A stretch of 64,000 nucleotides of DNA, taken from GCA-2693325 sp036343635 (GTDB lineage: Bacteria; Latescibacterota; UBA2968; UBA8231). Below the pieces are notes generated by a model. That model did no database searches, was not told where the DNA came from, and saw only the letters and a program-made list of their open reading frames with translations. Each line of letters begins with the position of its first letter. Positions within the stretch are counted from its first letter, which is position 1. The position numbers were made by a program, and so were the translations under genes. Positions 8,550 through 16,482 of this stretch are shown piece by piece. The stretch spans positions 1 to 64,000 of the forward strand of contig JAYYVF010000085.1 in NCBI GenBank assembly GCA_036343635.1, written 5' to 3'.

Positions 8550-9818
8550 ATGCCACCCACGAGTTTAAACATTCTTGTACCTATAGAGGATCCCAAAAAC
8601 GATAATACTATCGTCGATTTAGCCTCCCGTATAGCAAGCCCCTCACGAGGCGAATTACATCTAATTCATGTTGCTCAAAACAGCTATAATAATAGACATG
8701 TCATCCTAAAAGACCTCTCTATTATTGCCAAATCTTCCACTCTGAACGATGTGAGAACTAGTCTCCATGTCGAAAATGGCGAAGATATTGTCACAGAAAT
8801 ACAGGACCGCATTCAACAATTATCCTGCAATATGATATTTATGGCCTGGCGTGCTGAAATAAATAGTATTTCAATCCTTGCTTCCAACAATAGATCTCTT
8901 ACAAAAGACTTAAATCTTGACACACTTATTTTCAAGGAACGCAATCTACAAAAGGTTGAACGTATTTTAGTTCCTACCGGAGGTGGGCCACATTCAGTTT
9001 TAGGCATTCAGATCGCCCACGATTTGGCACTAAACTGGGGAGCAGAAATAGAAATACTGCGAATAGCACGTGACCTTCATAGGGATCCTAGTAATCCACT
9101 CCACAAACGTTATTGTAAGCAGTTGGAGGAGGATACGAAGATGCAGTTGGAACTATTAAAAATTTCTGCCCCTGTCCGCATAATATCTGCAGAGCATGTT
9201 GTGCCGGCAGTTACGGATTATTCAAAGAACTTCGATTTGGTTGTCATGGGAGCTTCTAATGACTGGCGTCAAGATGAATATCTCAGTGGATCAATCCCTG
9301 ACAAAATCGCTAATAGCGTTGGATGTTCGGCTCTTATGGCTCGCTCAGCATCAACGTTAGATGCAAAATTAAGTAAAGTTTTTTGGGAGCAAATGATTCG
9401 GTTAAATTTTCGCCCTAAAGATAAATGGGAAGCTATAGAACAAATGATTGATGTCTTAATAGAAGAGGAACAGTTCCCTTCTGAAAAACGCGATATGGTT
9501 CTGGCTGCTGCGATAAATAGAGAGCGTCAAGGTTCAACAGCTTTGGGACATCAAACTGCTATTCCCCACGCTCCCATAACCAATCTCCCGGGAATTATAG
9601 GCTGCTTAGGCATATGCCCAGACGGTCTCGATTTTCAAAATCCTACTGGCGAGAAAATACATTTCATCTTCCTACTCCTTACTCCACGCCAAAACTATCG
9701 AAGCTATATTCCGTTACTAGCACAAATTGCAAATTTAGTTCGAACGGCCAGCTTTAGATCTGCTTTACTCGCCTCCCAAACACCCGCCGAGGTTACCCAC
9801 CTTTTAAAATCCAGCTAA
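8550..9818 (+). CDS. Double universal-stress-protein domain fused to PTS EIIA domain
   Basis: From the ATG at 8550 this is a 422-residue protein; a TTG at 8496 would add 18 residues without homology. Residues about 1-135 form a degenerate USP domain (LNILVPIEDP). Residues about 140-290 form a second, better USP domain (RILVPTGGGPHS ... DLVVMGASNDWRQDEYLSGSIPDKIA). Residues about 290-422 resemble a fructose/Ntr-type EIIA domain with the phospho-accepting histidine in GHQTAIPHAP. Such hybrids could couple nucleotide-sensed stress to phospho-relay regulation, but no PTS partners are visible here. The last base lies five bases before the decayed ppx/gppA gene. Cytoplasmic; no signal peptide. Confidence 0.8.
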   Translation: MPPTSLNILVPIEDPKNDNTIVDLASRIASPSRGELHLIHVAQNSYNNRHVILKDLSIIAKSSTLNDVRTSLHVENGEDIVTEIQDRIQQLSCNMIFMAWRAEINSISILASNNRSLTKDLNLDTLIFKERNLQKVERILVPTGGGPHSVLGIQIAHDLALNWGAEIEILRIARDLHRDPSNPLHKRYCKQLEEDTKMQLELLKISAPVRIISAEHVVPAVTDYSKNFDLVVMGASNDWRQDEYLSGSIPDKIANSVGCSALMARSASTLDAKLSKVFWEQMIRLNFRPKDKWEAIEQMIDVLIEEEQFPSEKRDMVLAAAINRERQGSTALGHQTAIPHAPITNLPGIIGCLGICPDGLDFQNPTGEKIHFIFLLLTPRQNYRSYIPLLAQIANLVRTASFRSALLASQTPAEVTHLLKSS

Positions 9819-9822
9819 TTGA

Positions 9823-10692
9823 ATGACTGGAAATACAGTAGGAGTAATAGATTTAGGAACCAATACTGCATTGATGCTTGTCGGACGAATAAAGCCCTGT
9901 GGTAAAATTATCATTTTAACCGATGAACCTCCTACTGTGCGACTCGGGCACGGCGTTGACTCCACCGGACTTTTAAATTCTGGGGCAATTGACCGCGCCT
10001 ACAAGCAGCTGAAAATATATGCAACTGGGGCGGCTCACTTGGGAGTTATGAACCTTATCGCATGGGGTACTTCTGCTGTTCGAGATGCCCTTAACAAAGC
10101 TGAAAGCCTTGGATGAGGAAAGACTAACTTATTTTGGCTCAACTTATGGTTTAAATTTGCCAAAACGATTTGCCGTTATTGATATAGGGGGTGGTTCAAC
10201 CGAGGTCTCCTACAGAACAACAGATGAGCTACTTCAAAAAAACCCTTTAATATTGGTGCACTCAGATTAAATGAACGATACGAACTAAATAAAGCAAACA
10301 GCAAATCAAAAATTAGAGATATACGTTCAAAACTACGTAAGGACATAGCCAGCCTATATCATCGTCAGAAAAACGAACCTCTAATTGCCGTTTCAGTTAC
10401 GGCATTAACTATTGCTGCCATTGATACAGGAAGCGAAAACATTTTCGATCCTGTATTACATGGCCGATATGTCAAGGCATCATTTGTCGCGCAATGTTGT
10501 GAAAAATACTTACAAATGACCTCAGACCAACTGTCGCACATACCAGCGATTGGCCCGGATCGGTCAGCTATAATTGGTGCTGGCATGTTAATATTAGACA
10601 CTTTTTTGACACAGAATAATTTCGATGGATACATAGCATCCATTGGCGACGTTAGATACGGACTACTTGAAGAGCTTATTCACTCAGCATAG
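9823..10692 (+). pseudogene. Broken Ppx/GppA exopolyphosphatase-family gene
   Basis: Three stretches in two frames together rebuild a Ppx/GppA protein. 9823-10116 holds the first ASKHA motif (GVIDLGTNTALMLV) and GTSAVRDALNKAE. About 10105-10240, shifted one base, holds EERLTYFGS and FAVIDIGGGSTEVSY. About 10240-10692, back in the first frame, holds NIGALRLNERY and ends at the TAG at 10690-10692. The first shift coincides with loss of roughly 20 residues normally found between RDA.N..E and EERL. The second lies at an A-run near 10238. The net frame is restored, but two stops intervene. Intact homologues hydrolyse polyphosphate or pppGpp. A sequencing or assembly error at the A-run is possible; the internal deletion is harder to explain that way. 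Confidence 0.8.
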
Positions 10693-11134
10693 AAAGAACC
10701 GATTCGACGTGTCCTTCCACCTTTACTTTCCGAATAATTTTAACCGTCACACCATCTTTATCAATGATAAAGGTCGAACGTTCAACTCCCATATACTTTT
10801 TGCCATACATGTTTTTCTCTTTCCATACCCCATAGGCTTCAATGGCCTTACGATCCGGATCCGCCAAAAGTAAAAATGGGAGTTCGAATTTGTCACGAAA
10901 CTTTTGATGGCTAGCTTCATTATCGGGACTGATACCAATTACAACCGCATTGACCGCATCATATTCTTCCGATGCATCACGAAACCCGCAAGCCTGCTTA
11001 GTGCATCCAGGTGTATTATCTTTTGGGTAAAAATAAAGTACCACGTTTTGCCCTTTGAAATCCGAAAGATTAATTGTTTCACCAGTAGCATTTGGCAATG
11101 AAAAACCTGGAGCCTTCTTCCCTTCTTCGACCAT
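10676..11134 (-). CDS. bcp: Thioredoxin-dependent thiol peroxidase (Bcp/PrxQ)
   Basis: This 152-residue peroxiredoxin has the PrxQ/Bcp motif DNTPGC44TKQAC49GFRD, with peroxidatic Cys44 and resolving Cys49 five residues later. The N-terminus reads APGFSLPNATGETINLSDFKG. It reduces hydrogen peroxide and organic hydroperoxides in the cytoplasm using thioredoxin. The start is well fixed: AGGAGGTAA at 11141-11149 lies six bases before the ATG at 11134. Its 3' end overlaps the decayed ppx/gppA tail by 17 bases in a convergent arrangement. Confidence 0.95.
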   Translation of the reverse strand: MVEEGKKAPGFSLPNATGETINLSDFKGQNVVLYFYPKDNTPGCTKQACGFRDASEEYDAVNAVVIGISPDNEASHQKFRDKFELPFLLLADPDRKAIEAYGVWKEKNMYGKKYMGVERSTFIIDKDGVTVKIIRKVKVEGHVESVLSMLSE

Positions 11135-11321
11135 ACGAGGTTACCTCCTATTAAAAACGATTATTATGAGTTTATAAAGATAATTTTTAGCTCTCGACTA
11201 ATGCAATCTACCACTTTCATGAGTAGCGACAAGTTGTAAACAATGGGAAATAACCTATTTTTGTTTAAAGCAAAACCACATTAGTCACCTCTTTTCCAAT
11301 CTCTACGGTCGGAATTATTTT

Positions 11322-12377
11322 ATGAAGCTAGGATTAGTTGGCTATCCAAAGGTTGGGAAACACACCATGTTCTCTTTGTTGACTGGACAACCTACAGACG
11401 AAATCTCCAACCAATTTCAAGGGTTAGCCAAAGTTAGAGATCCGCGTTTCGATTTGTTATGTGACATGTATAATCCCGCCAAAGAAACCCCTGCCGTAAT
11501 TGAGTTTGAACTTCTTCCAGACCTAGACGAAAATGCTGAGAGAAACGCTGAAGCCCTAAAGGCACTTGAAAACGTAGATGCCATCTGTCACGTAATTCGT
11601 TCCTTTGAAGACGAATCTGTTTACCATATTAGCGGAACCGTTGACGCAAGTAGAGACATCGGTCGTTTTGCAGAGGAGCTTCAATTTAATGACCTATTTT
11701 TCATTGACAAGCGACTCGAACGCCTCAAACGAGAAAACAAAAATAAAAAAGACGATGAGGTAAAAACAGAGCAACTCCTTCTCACAAAAATGAAGTCCTA
11801 CCTTGAGGATACTGGTTCCTTATCAACATTTGAATTTTCAGAGCAAGATGAGAGCCTTTTAGCAAGCTACCCCCTGCTTACTCGGAAAACCGTGATCAAT
11901 GTTGTTAACACCGACGAGAATAATATAAACTCATCTATCATAAAAACACTGATGGAAGATTACTCAGACCCAACATATTCTTGGGTAAATGTATCGGCAC
12001 AAATTGAAGACGAACTTATGCAACTGGAAGAACCCGAAAGACCCGCCTTCCTACAAGATCTCGGACTCTCAGAACCTGCAATCGACAGATTAACTCAGAT
12101 TTGTTACGAAAGCTTGGGCCTCCTTTCATTCTTCACGGTTGGGACTGACGAGGTTCGTGCTTGGACAATAAGAAAGAATTCAAACGCCCCACAAGCTGGA
12201 CGAGCAATCCACTCAGATATTGAACGAGGATTTATCCGGGCAGAAATAATGGCCTATAGCGACCTTATTGAACACGGAAACGAAGAAAAATTAAAAGCTG
12301 CAGGAAAATTTATGCAAAAAGGACGAGACTACGTTGTTCAGGATGGAGACATAATACATTTTCTTCACAAAACTTAG
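11322..12377 (+). CDS. YchF/Obg-family ATPase-like protein with altered Walker A
   Basis: This 351-residue protein has the YchF architecture: an N-terminal G domain, a helical arm rich in charge around residues 130-165 (KRLERLKRENKNKKDD), a NVVNTDEN nucleotide-base motif, and a C-terminal TGS domain (SFFTVGTDEVRAWTIRKN ... GFIRAEIMAYSDLIEHG ... YVVQDGDIIHF). YchF binds ribosomes and hydrolyses ATP. The P-loop reads G7YPKVGK13H14T, where the usual Ser/Thr after the lysine is His. This makes it a divergent paralogue or one with weakened hydrolysis. Its last four bases overlap the convergent nth gene. Confidence 0.85.
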   Translation: MKLGLVGYPKVGKHTMFSLLTGQPTDEISNQFQGLAKVRDPRFDLLCDMYNPAKETPAVIEFELLPDLDENAERNAEALKALENVDAICHVIRSFEDESVYHISGTVDASRDIGRFAEELQFNDLFFIDKRLERLKRENKNKKDDEVKTEQLLLTKMKSYLEDTGSLSTFEFSEQDESLLASYPLLTRKTVINVVNTDENNINSSIIKTLMEDYSDPTYSWVNVSAQIEDELMQLEEPERPAFLQDLGLSEPAIDRLTQICYESLGLLSFFTVGTDEVRAWTIRKNSNAPQAGRAIHSDIERGFIRAEIMAYSDLIEHGNEEKLKAAGKFMQKGRDYVVQDGDIIHFLHKT

Positions 12378-13030
12378 GTGTTCTCGCCTAAGACTTTCTC
12401 TTCTGATATACATTCTGATATAATATTACAATCCTCACACAAAGGCTTTCTCGCCTTACATACATACCTACCATGAAGCACTGCCCTTTGACCGAATTTA
12501 GTCCATTTCCGTTTTGGCAATAAATTTCCAAGTTCGCGCTCGATCTTTACTGGATCATTCTGAATTGTCAGCCCCAGTCGCCTACTCACTCGGCTAACAT
12601 GCGTGTCAACAACGATTCCGGGAATTCCAAAAATATTCCCGAGAATAACATTCGCACTTTTCCTGCCAATACCCGGGAGGGATAGTAAGCTATCAATAGT
12701 TGAGGGCAGTACACCCTCAAATTTTTCATGAATAATATTTAATGCAGCGCGAATGTTTTTTGCTTTTTGTCTATAAAGCCCTATCGATCGTATATCAGAC
12801 TCTAATTCATCTAACGAAACGCACAAATAATCGTTCAATGTCGGATATTTTAAAAACAAAGATTTTGTAACTTGATTAACTTTTACGTCCGTGCTTTGAG
12901 CAGACAACATCGTAGCAACGAGTAATTCTACTGGCGTAGCGAAATCTAATTCTACTCTGGCATTTGGAAAAGACTCTGATAGGGCTAGATCAATCTTTAC
13001 CGCTTTTTTCTGTAACTTTCTCATAAACAT
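12374..13030 (-). CDS. nth: Endonuclease III (DNA glycosylase/AP lyase)
   Basis: This 218-residue protein has the helix-hairpin-helix LPGIGRK124SANVIL with catalytic Lys124, catalytic Asp142 in VVDTHVSR, and the [4Fe-4S] ligands Cys192-x6-Cys199-x2-Cys202-x5-Cys208. All active-site residues of E. coli Nth are present. It excises oxidised pyrimidines in base excision repair. The start is ATG at 13030. It is separated by only 40 bases from the glycosyltransferase gene 13071-14216 on the same strand and may be co-transcribed with it. Confidence 0.96.
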   Translation of the reverse strand: MFMRKLQKKAVKIDLALSESFPNARVELDFATPVELLVATMLSAQSTDVKVNQVTKSLFLKYPTLNDYLCVSLDELESDIRSIGLYRQKAKNIRAALNIIHEKFEGVLPSTIDSLLSLPGIGRKSANVILGNIFGIPGIVVDTHVSRVSRRLGLTIQNDPVKIERELGNLLPKRKWTKFGQRAVLHGRYVCKARKPLCEDCNIISECISEEKVLGENT

Positions 13031-13070
13031 TTGATTAGAGTATCTTCTATTAATCTATTATAAGTTACTG

Positions 13071-14216
13071 TTATAAGTTCCTGCCCCAACGTTGACTCCT
13101 TCGCTTCCATCGAAACACCCCCAAAGATCCCATAAACCCAAATAAAACAACACATAGAGGCTGAAGCGCGCCCCAAAAAGGCCAAAATTTGTTCAATTCT
13201 AACCTGCCGACTATTTTTGAAATTCGCCTAAAGATTGTCCATTCCACAGCCAACTTTAAAAAAAGCATCACTATAATCGGCCACAGCGCAAACTTACCAA
13301 ACAAGTAAAGTACCGGAAGAACTATCGCCAAAAGATTGATCAAATACGCAACAGATAAATAAATGAAAAAAAGTGGGGCCATTCGCAACATCAGTGGTGC
13401 GTTAGATGCCCAACGTGTTCGTTGATTAACCAGCGAGCGCCAGGATGAAGAACAGGGATGAGATACATAGGCTTTTTCGCTATCGGCAAAACTTATCAAC
13501 CATTTTCGTGAGGCGCGCACTTTCTGCATGAACAATACATCATCACCTGAAACGCGATGCATGATACCAGTGTATCCTCCAACCTCTTCATAAACACACT
13601 TTCTAAAGGCCATGTTTTGTCCAGAAGCAGCCATAGGATAACCGTGACCACAGCTGCCCCAAATACAAGCCATGAGACCTAAAAAATCGATAGTCTCGTA
13701 GGATGACCGTAGATTAGATCTATGCATTTTTAATTGAGAGAAACCTACTACAAATCCCACCTCGGGAGTAAAATATTGCACCATCCCTGAAATCCACTCT
13801 ACCCCCACCCTGCAATCAGCATCCGTGGTAAGGATTATCTCTCCATTGGAATTAGATATTCCTTCAGTGAGTGCTGCTTTCTTTCCTTCGGTCTCTGTTA
13901 AAGAAATTAATTTGTACCTGCAATCCTTCTGACACCAATCATTAACAACTTGATCTGTACCGTCTGTAGAATGATCGTCCACCACGATAATTTCAAGAAA
14001 GGTGTAGCTTTGATTAGAAAGGTCATATAAGAGGCTATCAATTCGATCCGCTTCATTTCTGGCGGCAACAACTATACTCACCTCAAAATGATCGGATACC
14101 ACAAAACCATTGCGACGTATTCCGGTTATGAACCAGATCATACCAAAACAATAAAGGTGAGTTATTAAAAATGAGATAATAATTAAAACAGATTCGAGGG
14201 AAGACAACACGAACAA
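13071..14216 (-). CDS. Membrane-associated processive-type family 2 glycosyltransferase
   Basis: This 381-residue protein starts with one membrane helix (about 8-30), then a GT-A catalytic domain with VVD80D81HSTDGT, TD132AD134C and SGD225D226, plus Q265RTRW269, the Q-x-x-R-W signature of processive beta-glycosyltransferases. Several hydrophobic helices follow (about 275-370). It most likely adds sugars from a nucleotide-sugar donor to a polysaccharide or lipid at the inner membrane. The start appears to be TTG at 14216, directly after the stop of the radical SAM gene; a GTG lies two codons later. It forms an envelope cluster with the radical SAM protein, a second GT2 and Wzi. Confidence 0.87.
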   Translation of the reverse strand: MFVLSSLESVLIIISFLITHLYCFGMIWFITGIRRNGFVVSDHFEVSIVVAARNEADRIDSLLYDLSNQSYTFLEIIVVDDHSTDGTDQVVNDWCQKDCRYKLISLTETEGKKAALTEGISNSNGEIILTTDADCRVGVEWISGMVQYFTPEVGFVVGFSQLKMHRSNLRSSYETIDFLGLMACIWGSCGHGYPMAASGQNMAFRKCVYEEVGGYTGIMHRVSGDDVLFMQKVRASRKWLISFADSEKAYVSHPCSSSWRSLVNQRTRWASNAPLMLRMAPLFFIYLSVAYLINLLAIVLPVLYLFGKFALWPIIVMLFLKLAVEWTIFRRISKIVGRLELNKFWPFWGALQPLCVVLFGFMGSLGVFRWKRRSQRWGRNL

Positions 14217-15338
14217 TTAACTACGTAATTCCTTAACATGAGAAAACATGCCACGATACCCTTCAGAACAATTTCGACACATATCAACAGTCCTACGATC
14301 TCGCAGGACTGTTTTACGAAAATCCATGTAGCTACGGCCTCTCCAGATATTTTTAAAGGATCCTTTTTCAAAAGCTGACCCCATTTTAAAATCTACATCT
14401 TTGTCAAAGCAACACGGGGCGACATCACCATTCCAATTTATCATGGAGCTATACCATAAAACCTTACATCCCCTTCTGGGTTGCCCCTTAACAACCAGTC
14501 CTTCACCTGTTTCTTCGTAGCGATTATATAAGTCTTCCGACGGAAGAAATTTATCAGCATCGGCATCGCTATATACCTGAGCCGTCTTCACCAGAAACTT
14601 ATCTACACCTAGATCCCGTGCATATTGTTCGGCAAGATCGACATCGTCTTGGTTATGGCGCATAACAATAAACTGAAGGTTGATAAGCGGTGTCTCAATC
14701 TCGAGGCGCTGTTTTGCTGCAACAAGTCTCTTTACTCCGTCAAAAACCTTATTGATGTCGCCGCCTATACGATATTGTTGATAGGTTTCCTGATCTACCC
14801 CATCTAGCGAAACTATAATTTCATCTAAGCCCGAATTAACAATCGATTCTGCTTCAGAATCTTTTCTTATATAATGACCGTTTGTACTTGTAAACGTGAA
14901 TATACCTTTATCATGGGCGTAACGAACCATCTCGTTAAAACATCCATTGAGATAGGGCTCGCCCTGATTCCAAATCATCATCATGAACGACCGAGGAGCC
15001 AGTTCATCAACCATCGCTTTATAATCATCCAACGACATATTTCCACGTCGACGACTCATCTCCCCATTACCAGAGGGACAAAGAGGGCATTTGAGATTAC
15101 AATAGTTTGTTGGCTCAACCATCAGCATGAACGGCTGTCCCCATATAATTGGGCGACGAAAAATCAAAGAAACCGTCATTGAAAGAAGAACCGAAAAGAC
15201 ATTAAATAAACGTCTAAAGGAGAAAATACGCACATAACGCTTTACGTAACGTGGCAAAGCTTTTGATGCAACCAAATAAGCCATAACTATAAAATCAACC
15301 TTACGCTTAGAATTTGCTCTCGGCAGAATAAATACCAC
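14217..15338 (-). CDS. Radical SAM protein with SPASM-type C-terminal cluster motif
   Basis: The radical SAM motif C80NLKC84PLC87 follows EPTNY. A C-terminal SPASM-like cysteine set is spread over GCKVLW, VAPCCFDKD and VDMCRNC. The length, 373 residues, fits MoaA/SPASM proteins. Upstream of the radical SAM core is a basic, partly hydrophobic N-terminus (about 20-65). The GTG at 15338 is only three bases from a 15-bp palindrome; ATG at 15284 is a credible alternative start. SPASM enzymes modify peptides, sugars or cofactors; sandwiched between two glycosyltransferases, this one may modify a sugar or lipid carrier in envelope biosynthesis (inferred). Confidence 0.88.
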   Translation of the reverse strand: MVFILPRANSKRKVDFIVMAYLVASKALPRYVKRYVRIFSFRRLFNVFSVLLSMTVSLIFRRPIIWGQPFMLMVEPTNYCNLKCPLCPSGNGEMSRRRGNMSLDDYKAMVDELAPRSFMMMIWNQGEPYLNGCFNEMVRYAHDKGIFTFTSTNGHYIRKDSEAESIVNSGLDEIIVSLDGVDQETYQQYRIGGDINKVFDGVKRLVAAKQRLEIETPLINLQFIVMRHNQDDVDLAEQYARDLGVDKFLVKTAQVYSDADADKFLPSEDLYNRYEETGEGLVVKGQPRRGCKVLWYSSMINWNGDVAPCCFDKDVDFKMGSAFEKGSFKNIWRGRSYMDFRKTVLRDRRTVDMCRNCSEGYRGMFSHVKELRS

Positions 15339-15340
15339 AA

Positions 15341-15377
15341 TTTTTTAGTTGATTTTTTTAACAAATCAACTAAAAAA
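15341..15377. repeat. Perfect 15-bp AT-rich inverted repeat
   Basis: TTTTTTAGTTGATTT (15341-15355) is exactly complementary in reverse to AAATCAACTAAAAAA (15363-15377), with a 7-base loop. It lies between the downstream glycosyltransferase stop (15380) and the radical SAM gene start. There is no T-run after the stem, but the T6 inside the arm could act partly like one. It may be a weak terminator, an attenuator or a protein-binding palindrome. Confidence 0.75.
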
Positions 15378-15379
15378 CA

Positions 15380-16480
15380 CTACTGCTTCCACCTAAAAAG
15401 ACCCAGACGCCCCGCTATAGGAAAGAAGCATACATAGGGAATATATAAAACTTCGAGAAAGGGTAAAACAGACAAGCTGTTAACAGTATCTATTGTTTTC
15501 ATTTTTCTTAATAAAAGAAAATCTACAATCAACCGAACTCCCAAAAAAGAAATCCACCAAGATAAAACGATACCCGTAAATAACCACAAAAGCAGACCGA
15601 TCAAAATACCCCAATGATACAAATAAACCGAGATACCAAGAAAATAAGCCGGTCCGCTATAGTTACCCCCTTTGGCAGCATGTCGAACCTTTTGATGGAT
15701 AACAGAAGAAAGTGTTGTTGGAGCTGGTTTAGATTTAACTACTGATTCTCTATTAAAACACATGCGCCATTTTGTCAGACGTCTGATATTACGCATCATA
15801 TAGACATCATCGCCTCCCAAAAGATGCCCACATTCAGCAAACCCACCTACTTCCTTATACACAGATTTTCGGTAACCTAGATTTCGACCAGTGCAAGAAA
15901 GCGGCTTGCCCTGAGCAAAACTTCCGGCAGCTAAAGCACCTATCGCGATATTTTCGACGGATAGAATATGCTGTAAAAAACTTGTGCCCTTGCCAGTCGC
16001 CGCATAACCCCCTACAAATCCTACATCTTCATTAAAATAACTTACCATAGACGATATCCAGTTAGGGGGAACGACACAGTCGGCATCCGTAAATAATAGA
16101 ATTTCTCCATTAGCTTTTTCAATTCCGGCAGCCAGTGCGCTTTTCTTAGGGCAAAATAATTTCGGCGGATTAGGAGCACTAATCACGTTTAAGTTATCCC
16201 AATCCGAACTTATATTGGAGACTATTTCGTGAGTATTATCAATTGACCGGTCATCAACCACTATCACCTCCCAATCACCATCGTAGTTTTGGTCTCTTAG
16301 GGATTTGAGGCATTCCTCTATAAGCTTCTCTTCATTTCTTGCTGCTATGACTACACTTACGGAGAGAATTTGGTGACCCGTTAAAACAGGTCGACATCTA
16401 AGCCCGAGCCAGAGCCATATAATTGTTAATAAATAGGGGATTCCCCCAACAATCAACAAAAGACTTACGGTCAGCTCCAT
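15380..16480 (-). CDS. Membrane-associated family 2 glycosyltransferase
   Basis: The start is taken as the ATG at 16480, just after the stop of the Wzi-like gene at 16483; the longer TTG form at 16516 would overlap that gene by 34 bases. The 366-residue protein has an N-terminal membrane helix, a GT-A domain with VVDDRSIDNT, TDADCVV and GGDDVYMM, and about four C-terminal hydrophobic segments. It is a relative of the 13071-14216 enzyme, but in place of Q-x-x-R-W it has HQKVRHAAK, so processivity is less certain. It probably works on the same polysaccharide. Confidence 0.85.
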   Translation of the reverse strand: MELTVSLLLIVGGIPYLLTIIWLWLGLRCRPVLTGHQILSVSVVIAARNEEKLIEECLKSLRDQNYDGDWEVIVVDDRSIDNTHEIVSNISSDWDNLNVISAPNPPKLFCPKKSALAAGIEKANGEILLFTDADCVVPPNWISSMVSYFNEDVGFVGGYAATGKGTSFLQHILSVENIAIGALAAGSFAQGKPLSCTGRNLGYRKSVYKEVGGFAECGHLLGGDDVYMMRNIRRLTKWRMCFNRESVVKSKPAPTTLSSVIHQKVRHAAKGGNYSGPAYFLGISVYLYHWGILIGLLLWLFTGIVLSWWISFLGVRLIVDFLLLRKMKTIDTVNSLSVLPFLEVLYIPYVCFFPIAGRLGLFRWKQ

Positions 16481-16482
16481 AG

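Noticed and set aside
10643..10873. 76-residue open frame on the + strand
   Set aside because: It overlaps bcp antisense and the end of the ppx/gppA remnant and has no motif.
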